Origin: an uncultured Muribaculaceae bacterium
GTDB taxonomy: Bacteria > Bacteroidota > Bacteroidia > Bacteroidales > Muribaculaceae
Length of the DNA stretch: 5,692 nucleotides
Direction: 5' to 3'
Assembly (NCBI GenBank): GCA_910586565.1
Contig: CAJUIT010000039.1
Location: forward strand, 1 to 5,692
Part shown: positions 1 to 5,471 of the stretch, piece after piece
Layout of the letters: each line of letters starts with the position of its first letter
How positions within the stretch are numbered: position 1 is the first letter of the stretch
Translations under genes and position numbers: made by a program
The notes under the pieces: model-generated
Databases searched by the model: none
What the model saw: only the letters and a program-made list of their open reading frames with translations
Told to the model about the DNA's origin: nothing

Positions 1-287
1 AAGGGGTTATTGTCGAGAAAGTCAACAATAAATTGAGATCTGAAATGACTAATGAGGATAATAATGGATTCAAACAATTTGGCGCATTTCTTGGAATGAC
101 ATTCGCGTCTAATATAATTGATTATGTTTGCGAAATACAAGTCAATGATTACATCGTATTTTCAACATTTGATTGCACTACCAATATTGACGGAGAAAGG
201 AAGACTATAGTCTCAGGAGTAATATTTTTCGGAAAATTAATCCCCCTTAAGACAGACATAAGTAAAGAGGCTTTTGAGACTGATTAA
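1..287 (+). CDS. C-terminal part of a small protein, possibly DUF4359-like (5' end outside window)
   Basis: The frame is open from the left edge (first complete codon at position 3) to the TAA at 285-287, giving 94 residues with no sign of the true start. A TTG at 33 and an ATG at 45 lie inside the frame, but upstream codons are also open and read as protein, so I take this as a 5'-truncated gene. Visible features are a charged start (VEKVNNKLRSEM), a small-residue helix (FGAFLGMTFASNIID), and a beta-rich end with NDYIVFSTF, DGERKT and SGVIFFGKLIPL. The 'xNYxxFSTF ... VGxxG' pattern resembles the end of DUF4359 proteins, small proteins that often have an N-terminal membrane anchor. That match is from memory and is tentative. 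Codons are visibly AT-rich compared with rho, suggesting an accessory or fast-evolving gene. Function is unknown. Confidence 0.6.
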   Translation, partial: GVIVEKVNNKLRSEMTNEDNNGFKQFGAFLGMTFASNIIDYVCEIQVNDYIVFSTFDCTTNIDGERKTIVSGVIFFGKLIPLKTDISKEAFETD

Positions 288-290
288 TAA

Positions 291-545
291 GCGTCTTTTC
301 GCAACCGTCATAAGTTCATAACGTCGCTGAAAAATCGGAAAGTTATGGTCGCTTTTTTCTGACAACCCAATTTCAACACATTTGTCTCCGACCTGGTCGC
401 TATGCTCCCAAGCATAGAACACCAGCCCGACTTCCACGCTCGTGTCGTCTTTACCGTCAATTCGCAATACGAGTTCCATGTGGCCGTGGAGATTGTGGAT
501 ACCTGCGTTGACTCTGCCACGGTCAAGAATGGAGTTGAAGATTGA
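291..545 (+). pseudogene. Possible gene remnant with in-frame stop
   Basis: Between the stop codons at 288-290 and 543-545, one plus-strand frame is interrupted only by a TGA at 360-362. After that stop it reads QPNFNTFVSDLVAML, then DFHARVVFTVNSQYEFHVAV, and ends in VKNGVED. It has many GNN codons and C or G at third positions, as expected for real coding sequence. The only ATG after the stop is at 402, which would leave a 47-residue product. The part before the stop (residues such as FITSLKNRKVMVAFF) is less convincing. It may be a decayed gene, a small intact gene starting at 402, or chance. I do not recognise the family. Confidence 0.25.
393..425 (+). other. Hairpin with 7 + 5 base-pair stems
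   Basis: CTATGCT (400-406) pairs perfectly with AGCATAG (411-417) around a four-base loop. Just outside, CTGGT (393-397) pairs with ACCAG (421-425) across a small 2/3-base internal loop. There is no T-run on either side, so it is not a standard terminator. It overlaps the possible gene remnant and may be fortuitous. Confidence 0.35.
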
Positions 546-571
546 GCAATCTTATCATCCGGAATGTGACT

Positions 572-609
572 GCCTCACTCTATAGCCTCGCTCTACACCT
601 CACTCTATG
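572..609. repeat. Short imperfect tandem repeat, about 13 bases x 3
   Basis: Three adjacent copies are visible: GCCTCACTCTATA (572-584), GCCTCGCTCTACA (585-597) and CCTCACTCTATG (598-609). Copies 1 and 2 differ at two positions, and the third lacks the first base. The repeat lies just upstream of the rho promoter, outside any convincing gene. Its function is unknown, and replication slippage is the simplest origin. Confidence 0.6.
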
Positions 610-641
610 GGTTGAAACTTTGAGAACTTTTAAGGGCTGCA

Positions 642-673
642 TTTGTTTTATTCAAGGGAAAGCATTAATTTTG
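642..673 (+). promoter_or_regulatory. Bacteroidota-type housekeeping promoter, probably for rho
   Basis: TTTG at 642-645 is followed, after exactly 20 bases, by TAATTTTG at 666-673. This is a perfect match to the -33/-7 consensus (TTTG, 19-21 bases, TAnnTTTG) described for the primary sigma factor of Bacteroides. Transcription should start near position 680 and run rightwards into rho, whose ATG is at 1073. I found no equally good match closer to rho. A separate small RNA starting here cannot be excluded. Confidence 0.6.
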
Positions 674-778
674 CATCATCTTCGACCGACTGACGCGCAT
701 TCACTCGTTTTCATGGCGTCAATTGGTTTTCCCACCCAACATTCCACCTTCAACATATCTTTTCTGACCGCACAGATT

Positions 779-844
779 GCAGGGTTATCCATGCTCGATG
801 CAGCGTTTGTTTAGAACAGCGATAACCGGTTTGCGGCCCCCTGC
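779..844 (+). other. Imperfect stem-loop in the rho leader
   Basis: GGTTATC (783-789) is complementary to GATAACC (821-827). Immediately outside, GCAG (779-782) is complementary to CTGC (841-844), with a 13-base bulge on the right side. GCAGGG (779-784) can instead pair with CCCTGC (839-844), so two mutually exclusive pairings of the same bases are possible. This could be a regulatory switch or chance complementarity. Confidence 0.3.
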
Positions 845-891
845 ATGAACTGACTATGCCGAGTGGAAAACAGAGAGTTTGATTATTCAAG

Positions 892-1072
892 TTTAATCAC
901 CCCTCTCTCATCTCACAATCTCCCTTTTTTAAACTATCCGAACAATCCCGCAAAGGTTCTATTTCAACTATTGCATTGAGGTTTCCTGCATCACGGAAAC
1001 CGCGCACAACATTCCACCATTGTTCTCCCCCACTCAAAGAATCTACCAAATTCCCACAACATAATTATATAT
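892..1072 (+). promoter_or_regulatory. C-rich, G-poor tracts upstream of rho, candidate rut (Rho-binding) site
   Basis: Positions 892-939 contain 18 C and no G in 48 bases, with many TC and CC steps. Positions 1005-1072 contain 23 C and only 2 G in 68 bases. Rho loads on unstructured RNA with C in excess over G and frequent pyrimidine-C pairs, so both tracts fit a rut site. They lie directly before the rho start codon, where Rho binding could terminate the leader transcript when the protein is abundant. Autoregulation is established in E. coli but only inferred here. Confidence 0.45.
980..1001 (+). other. Small hairpin between the C-rich tracts of the rho leader
   Basis: GGTTTCC (980-986) and GGAAACC (995-1001) form a perfect 7-base-pair stem with an 8-base loop. 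No T-run follows, so it is not an intrinsic terminator. Structured spacers between C-rich segments are compatible with Rho loading, but the function is unproven. Confidence 0.4.
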
Positions 1073-3214
1073 ATGTATAACATATCGGAATTACAGTCGA
1101 TGACCGACGACAATCTGAAATCAGTTGCCGAAGGCATGGGACTGAAAAAAGTAAACACTTCTCAAAAAGAAGATCTCATTTACCGCATTCTCGACCAGCA
1201 GGCCATCAATCTCTCGGCAAATGCACCCGAGGAGGCACCCCGTCGACGCGGACGCAAACCAAAAAATCAAGTAGCAGCATCGGCTCCCGCAACCCAACCG
1301 GCTGAGAGGGAGACTACCGGCGAAAACTCCGAACCGGTAACTACGGCTCAGGATGCACCGGCTGCAAAACGCCGTGGCCGCAAACCCATGAATAAAAATA
1401 ATCAGGAGGAAAGCGCGCAACAAGCCGTCAACACCGAGGAAACAGCCGTTGAAGAGGCACAGGAGGCAACCACATCCGCCACACCCGAACAGGGAGCGGA
1501 AAATGCACCGAAACGCCGTGGCCGCAAGCCCAAAAACCGCAACGCGGAGCAAGCGGAAAACACCCCCGAAGCAACCGATGCCCCGCAAAGTGCCCCCGCA
1601 ACAGATGAGAACCCTGCACCCGTAGCCGCCCAGGCTCCTGAACTGCTGCTCGCAGCTCCCGAAGTTGAGGCCGCTCAGGCCAACACATCTGAGCCTGCGC
1701 AGGATGCGGCTCAGGCTCAGGCCGAAACTCCCGTGGCCGCTCCCAACACCGAGGAGAACCGCAATCAGCAACGCGGCCCCAAAGTGTTCACCCCCCGCAA
1801 TAACTTCGACAACAACCAGGGAGCACCCAACCAGCAGCGTCAGGGAGGCCCGAAAGTGTTCGGCCGCAAAGTCGACGAATCGTTCGGTGCATTCTTCCCC
1901 CATGCAGCAGGAAAAAGCTTCACACCGCGCTCGCAGCGCGATCGTGAGGAGGTGGCAGCAATGGCGGCCGCAGCTCCCATCATAATCCGCGAACCCCAGG
2001 CCGAGAAACAGCAGCCCGAGCCCAAAGGAAAAAAAGGGAAGAAAAAAGACCGTCAGCAGCAGAAGCAGCAGGCGCCTGCCGTTCCGGCTTATAACTTCAA
2101 CGGATTCCTTCAGGCCGAAGGTGTGCTCGAAATAATGCCCGAAGGCTACGGTTTCCTCCGCTCAAGCGACTACAACTATCTCGGTTCGCCCGACGATATC
2201 TATGTAACCCAGGCCCAAATCAAAGCCAACGGACTCAAAGCCGGCGATGTGGTTGAATGCACCATCAATCCCCCGCGTGAGGGTGAGAAATATTTCCCGA
2301 TGGATAAGACGATTACCATCAATGGCCGTCAGCCCGAGTTCATCCGCGACCGCGTTCCCTTTGAACACCTCACCCCACTTTTCCCCGACGAAAAATTCAA
2401 CCTCACCGGCGGCCGCTCATGCAACCTTTCAACCCGCGTGGTTGATATGTTCTCCCCCATCGGCAAAGGGCAGCGCGCACTGATTGTGGCTCCTCCCAAA
2501 ACCGGTAAGACAATCCTGCTGAAAGATATTGCCAACGCCATCGCCGAGAACCACCCCGAGGTCTACATCATGATTCTTCTCATCGACGAACGTCCCGAGG
2601 AGGTTACCGACATGAGCCGCAGCGTAAATGCCGAGGTTATCGCCTCTACATTCGACGAACCGGCCGACCGCCATGTGAAAATCGCCGGAATCGTGCTTGA
2701 GAAAGCCAAGCGTATGGTTGAATGCGGCCACGACGTGGTGATTCTGCTCGACTCAATCACCCGCCTTGCCCGCGCCTACAACACCGCACAACCCGCATCG
2801 GGCAAAATCCTTTCGGGTGGTGTGGATGCCAACGCCCTCCAGAAGCCCAAGCGATTCTTCGGCGCCGCCCGAAACATCGAGGGTGGTGGTTCACTCACAA
2901 TCATCGCCACCGCACTCACCGAAACCTCATCGAAAATGGACGAGGTTATCTTCGAGGAATTCAAAGGCACCGGCAACATGGAGCTGCAACTCGACCGCAA
3001 ACTCTCCAACAAACGCATTTTCCCCGCTGTCGACATTATGGCCTCCTCAACCCGCCGCGACGATTTGCTGCTGCGCGAGGAAACCCTCAACCGCATGTGG
3101 ATTCTGCGCCGTTTCCTTTCCGACCGCACCTCAATCGAGGCTATGGAATTTATCAAGGAGCGCATGGAACGCACTGCCGACAACGACGAACTTCTCCGCA
3201 CTATGGGCGACTGA
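1073..3214 (+). CDS. rho: Transcription termination factor Rho with long disordered insert
   Basis: Rho is the hexameric RNA-dependent ATPase and helicase that loads on nascent C-rich RNA and terminates transcription. Residues 4-46 form the N-terminal helical Rho_N domain. Residues about 340-425 form the cold-shock-like RNA-binding domain, with the RNP1-type motif EGYGFLR at 357-363. Residues about 430-713 form the ATPase core: Walker A APPKTGKT at 473-480, IDERPEEV (catalytic Glu about 506), Walker B VVILLDS at 555-561, Q-loop LSGGVDANAL at 580-589, R-loop KGTGNMEL from 631, and the presumed arginine finger at R661. All key residues are present. The protein has 713 residues against 419 in E. 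coli. The difference is an insert at about 48-338 that is rich in Ala, Glu, Pro, Gln and Lys and carries three RRGRKP motifs. Such inserts are typical of Bacteroidota. The ATG at 1073 starts the classical MYNISEL opening, with no Shine-Dalgarno sequence, as usual in this phylum. Confidence 0.98.
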   Translation: MYNISELQSMTDDNLKSVAEGMGLKKVNTSQKEDLIYRILDQQAINLSANAPEEAPRRRGRKPKNQVAASAPATQPAERETTGENSEPVTTAQDAPAAKRRGRKPMNKNNQEESAQQAVNTEETAVEEAQEATTSATPEQGAENAPKRRGRKPKNRNAEQAENTPEATDAPQSAPATDENPAPVAAQAPELLLAAPEVEAAQANTSEPAQDAAQAQAETPVAAPNTEENRNQQRGPKVFTPRNNFDNNQGAPNQQRQGGPKVFGRKVDESFGAFFPHAAGKSFTPRSQRDREEVAAMAAAAPIIIREPQAEKQQPEPKGKKGKKKDRQQQKQQAPAVPAYNFNGFLQAEGVLEIMPEGYGFLRSSDYNYLGSPDDIYVTQAQIKANGLKAGDVVECTINPPREGEKYFPMDKTITINGRQPEFIRDRVPFEHLTPLFPDEKFNLTGGRSCNLSTRVVDMFSPIGKGQRALIVAPPKTGKTILLKDIANAIAENHPEVYIMILLIDERPEEVTDMSRSVNAEVIASTFDEPADRHVKIAGIVLEKAKRMVECGHDVVILLDSITRLARAYNTAQPASGKILSGGVDANALQKPKRFFGAARNIEGGGSLTIIATALTETSSKMDEVIFEEFKGTGNMELQLDRKLSNKRIFPAVDIMASSTRRDDLLLREETLNRMWILRRFLSDRTSIEAMEFIKERMERTADNDELLRTMGD

Positions 3215-3243
3215 CGCCTGTTGACATCACTGAGAGAAACAAC

Positions 3244-3299
3244 ATAGAACCGCACCGCAGGCCTGTGACACAAAACCCTGCGGTGCGGTTCTATTTTAT
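3244..3299 (+). terminator. Intrinsic terminator of rho
   Basis: ATAGAACCGCACCGCAGG (3244-3261) is perfectly complementary to 3277-3294, giving an 18-base-pair GC-rich stem with a 15-base loop. It is followed by a short T-rich tail (TTTTAT, partly overlapping the stem end). It starts 30 bases after the rho stop codon and should separate rho from the downstream DUF3108 genes. The T-tract is short, so some read-through is possible. Confidence 0.8.
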
Positions 3300-3432
3300 C
3301 TCCATACAATCATTATTGCTATGGTTTCATTTTGGGGTTCACGAACTTATCGGGCGTTTAAAACGTTTCATTTCAACAACGGGAGGTTATGTTCTCCCTC
3401 TTAGTTCAACTATTTAACCAACTTAAACCGAA

Positions 3433-4191
3433 ATGAAACCTGTAACACGCATCATAGCGTTTGCCTTGGCACTGTTGGCCCTGCCTTCGATTGCCAAAGC
3501 GTGGACTGTGCCCGACGAGACTCTCAACTACAGCGTGAGATTCAAATGGGGATTTATCGACGCCAATGTGGGGATTGCCACGCTCACCACATATAACATT
3601 CCCGGGGAGAACCGCTTCACGGCAACACTCACCGGCAAATCAATTGACCTTTTCGGCCACTACTATGCAGCATCCGACACCATTACGGGCTCGATAATGA
3701 GCGGTCCGCTACAACCGGTCAACACCGAAACCTTAGGTGAGGAACGCGGTCAGTTCGCCATCGAGACCATCACCTATAATTCTGCCGGCCCGTCGAAAGA
3801 CGGCCCTGTAATCGAGCACATCCCCGACGGCAAAGTGATCCGTTCGAGGGTGAGCAACTACGGCTCGGGGCTTACAATCGACCTTCTGAGCGTTTTCTAC
3901 TACATGCGTCAGATTAACTACGCCAACTACACCCCCGGCCAAACATTCCGCATCAACCTCACCAACGGCACTCAGGTTGAGAATCTAAACATCACCTACG
4001 TTGGGAAAGACCCCGCCAACATGGGCTCGACAGTTGAGGATGCATTCCACATCACCCTCACCTTCACGGCTCAGAATTCATCGGCCTGCGACAGCATGGA
4101 TGTGTGGATTTCAACCGACGATGCACGGCAACCGCTCATAATCAACGGCAGCATGTCGGTTGGGCGCATGGAATGCCGCCTTATCAATTAA
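3433..4191 (+). CDS. DUF3108-type exported protein (first paralogue)
   Basis: This 252-residue protein begins with a clear signal peptide: basic MKPVTR, a hydrophobic core (IIAFALALLALPSI) and probable cleavage after AKA at residue 23. There is no lipobox cysteine, so the mature protein should be soluble in the periplasm or associated with the outer membrane. The mature part is beta-rich and matches the DUF3108 pattern: WTVPDETLNYSVRFKWG near the start, a central LLSVFYYMRQINY at 151-163, and a C-terminal block with FHITLTF, MDVWIST and PLIINGSMSVGRME. The molecular function of DUF3108 proteins is not known to me. The ATG at 3433 is chosen because the signal peptide starts there. Two cysteines (C219 and C248) could form a disulfide. 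The neighbour at 4323-5099 is a clear paralogue. No clear promoter is visible in 3300-3432, yet the rho terminator upstream suggests separate transcription. Confidence 0.85.
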   Translation: MKPVTRIIAFALALLALPSIAKAWTVPDETLNYSVRFKWGFIDANVGIATLTTYNIPGENRFTATLTGKSIDLFGHYYAASDTITGSIMSGPLQPVNTETLGEERGQFAIETITYNSAGPSKDGPVIEHIPDGKVIRSRVSNYGSGLTIDLLSVFYYMRQINYANYTPGQTFRINLTNGTQVENLNITYVGKDPANMGSTVEDAFHITLTFTAQNSSACDSMDVWISTDDARQPLIINGSMSVGRMECRLIN

Positions 4192-4246
4192 GCCGCTCAA
4201 ATCAATCTTACCCTTTGCTTGAAGCATAATAACCGAATTTCTCATC

Positions 4247-4290
4247 ACCTCCGCGGTGCCGAAGTTTAAACCTTGCGGCATCGCGGAGGT
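4247..4290 (+). terminator. Strong hairpin between the two DUF3108 genes (terminator or attenuator)
   Basis: The 15-base arm at 4247-4261 pairs with 4276-4290, with one G-U pair in RNA and all other pairs canonical. The 14-base loop contains the 8-base palindrome GTTTAAAC. The stem ends 32 bases before the second paralogue's ATG. No T-run follows directly, so it is not a classic intrinsic terminator. It may reduce read-through, stabilise the upstream mRNA, or form a processing site. Confidence 0.5.
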
Positions 4291-4322
4291 CTAAATGTGG
4301 AACTCTATCGAAAAATTTTTAT

Positions 4323-5099
4323 ATGAAAAAAGTTACCGCAACATTTCTGACACTGCTGATAGCGGCCACCATAGGAGTGCATGCCTGGAACGTGCCCAAG
4401 GAAAAACTCACCTACAACGTGATGTATAAATGGGGACTCATCAACAAAAAAGCCGGCTCGGTCGACATTGTCACAAAGCCTCATGCCGACAAAAAAGGAT
4501 TCAACGCCGTTCTGACAGGTGCCACCGCACCGTGGGCCGACCACTTCTTCATGTTGCGCGACACGCTGAAAGGGACAATCGATTCATCAAATTTCTATCC
4601 CAGCTACTACGAAAAAATAGCCCACGAGGGGGGAGCCTACGACCGCGACCTTCTTTACTACACCCGCTCGGGTAACCACGTCAAAGCCAACGCCACGCTC
4701 TGGCGCCGCCGCAAAAAAGAAACCGAGATTACCCGCAGCGAACAGGTGCACGAGGCTGAAGGTGTGACGATGGATATGCTCAGTTCATTCTACTACATGC
4801 GCCAAATTAAATTCGCCGACATGAAAAAGGGTGACACCGTGAAGCTCAATGTTTTCTCGGGTAAAAAGAAAGAATATCTCACCATCCACTATCAGGGGAT
4901 GGAGGATGTGAAAATCGGAAAAAAGGACTATCCCTCCTACCACATCACTTTCACCTTCACAACCGAAGGAGGAAAAGTCAGCTCCGACAACATGGATGCC
5001 TGGATTTCCACGCATGCCACACGCATCCCGCTGCTGATGGAAGGCAAACTTCCCGTTGGCAAGGTCAGAGCCGTCTATTCAGGCAACATCCCCGAATAA
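4323..5099 (+). CDS. DUF3108-type exported protein (second paralogue)
   Basis: This 258-residue protein is clearly related to its upstream neighbour. It begins with MKKVTATFLTLLIAATIGVHA, a signal peptide with probable cleavage after A21, then WNVPKEKLTYNVMYKWGLI. The central block MLSSFYYMRQIKFADMKKGD (152-171) and the end block YHITFTFT, MDAWIST and PLLMEGKLPVGKV align without large gaps to the first paralogue. It is more lysine-rich (for example WRRRKKE at 127-133 and GKKKEY at 180-185) and has no cysteine, so the two proteins have diverged in charge. It is probably periplasmic or attached to the outer membrane surface, with function unknown. The start follows an A/T-rich stretch without a Shine-Dalgarno sequence. 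The gap of 131 bases to the first paralogue contains a strong hairpin, so co-transcription is uncertain. Confidence 0.85.
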   Translation: MKKVTATFLTLLIAATIGVHAWNVPKEKLTYNVMYKWGLINKKAGSVDIVTKPHADKKGFNAVLTGATAPWADHFFMLRDTLKGTIDSSNFYPSYYEKIAHEGGAYDRDLLYYTRSGNHVKANATLWRRRKKETEITRSEQVHEAEGVTMDMLSSFYYMRQIKFADMKKGDTVKLNVFSGKKKEYLTIHYQGMEDVKIGKKDYPSYHITFTFTTEGGKVSSDNMDAWISTHATRIPLLMEGKLPVGKVRAVYSGNIPE

Positions 5100-5135
5100 G
5101 CTTCCCCGGCATACGGCTAAAAGCAAACAGAAATA

Positions 5136-5241
5136 AAACGAGGCTGTCTAACAAGTCTCCATACAAATAAATCACCCCTGCCAGATTACATTCTGACAGG
5201 GGTGAAATAATTAAAATCAGACTTGTTAGACAGTCTCGTTT
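5136..5241. repeat. Nested inverted-repeat element (MITE-like or bidirectional terminator)
   Basis: Two inverted repeats are nested. The outer arms (5136-5158 and 5219-5241, 23 bases each) match at all but one position, where a G-U pair is still possible in RNA. The inner arms (5172-5185 and 5192-5205, 14 bases) match except for one C-A mismatch and enclose a six-base loop. The two spacers between outer and inner arms are 13 bases each and AT-rich, so the element is symmetrical. The 5-base sequence AAATA directly precedes the left arm (5131-5135) and also occurs one base after the right arm (5243-5247), a possible but weak target-site duplication. It lies between convergent genes, so it could terminate both. 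It carries no transposase. Confidence 0.7.
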
Positions 5242-5259
5242 CAAATAGGATTGTTGACA

Positions 5260-5451
5260 TTAAGATTTTTCGATGTCAAATGATGGATTGGCTCCATTTT
5301 CTTTCTTGATGCCGAGTTGCCTGTCAAAAGCCTCAAAAATTTGATCGCGGGTAGGTTTACTTCCGGATGAATTTGTTACAATCTGAACTGATAACCCCTT
5401 GGCATATTTTCTCCAAGGAGATTTCACAGTTACTTTCCATGCCTGTGCCAT
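5260..5451 (-). CDS. Small conserved-looking protein of unknown function, 63 residues
   Basis: This minus-strand gene begins MAQAWKVTVKSPWRKYAKGL and ends FDIEKS. It appears to contain two short beta strands (residues about 4-10 and 20-27), then a helix after the PTRDQ turn (about 33-47). There is no signal peptide or membrane segment, so it is probably cytoplasmic. I do not recognise a named family, though the WKVTVKSPW...GLSVQIV pattern looks like a genuine conserved small protein. The ATG at 5449-5451 lies 20 bases downstream of the stop codon of the next minus-strand gene, so the two are probably co-transcribed. It converges on the DUF3108 pair, with the nested inverted repeat between them. 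Confidence 0.65.
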   Translation of the reverse strand: MAQAWKVTVKSPWRKYAKGLSVQIVTNSSGSKPTRDQIFEAFDRQLGIKKENGANPSFDIEKS

Positions 5452-5471
5452 GATGTTGGTTGGTATTAGAG

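Larger units (their letters stand above)
680..1072 (+). promoter_or_regulatory. Predicted long 5' leader of rho
   Basis: No convincing gene lies between the promoter at 642-673 and rho, so the rho transcript would carry about 390 untranslated bases. The leader contains an inverted repeat around 779-844: GGTTATC at 783-789 pairs with GATAACC at 821-827, and GCAG at 779-782 can pair with CTGC at 841-844. It also holds two C-rich, G-poor tracts (892-939 and 1005-1072) and a small hairpin at 980-1001 between them. In E. coli, rho is autoregulated by Rho-dependent attenuation in its own leader. A similar control here is inferred. The transcript start is predicted only. Confidence 0.45.

Noticed and set aside
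237..479. 80-residue minus-strand open frame
   Set aside because: It reads fairly well but overlaps the end of the left-edge gene by about 50 bases, has no ribosome-binding or promoter signal, and mirrors codon-for-codon the plus-strand frame, whose codon positions look more coding-like. Some doubt remains.
542..814. 90-residue plus-strand open frame starting with TTG
   Set aside because: It spans the tandem repeat and the perfect promoter, has odd hydrophobic composition and no coding-like codon pattern.
874..884. AGAGTTTGAT, which resembles the start of bacterial 16S rRNA
   Set aside because: The similarity stops after ten bases and no rRNA sequence follows, so it is chance.
1121..1903. 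260-residue minus-strand open frame opposite rho
   Set aside because: It lies opposite the low-complexity Rho insert, is Cys/Gly/Leu/Arg-rich, and arises from the absence of stops opposite GC-rich repetitive coding sequence.
3299..3309. 11-base match TCTCCATACAA shared with 5156-5166 in the nested inverted repeat
   Set aside because: Matches of this length are expected by chance in a window of this size, and the flanking bases soon diverge.
3381..3398. GGGAG/CTCCC 5-base-pair hairpin upstream of the first DUF3108 gene
   Set aside because: It is too short to distinguish from chance and has no supporting terminator or operator feature.
2722..3417. 231-residue plus-strand open frame overlapping the 3' end of rho
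   Set aside because: It is a shifted frame of conserved Rho ATPase codons and runs through the terminator. The translation is Arg/His/Pro-rich and not protein-like.
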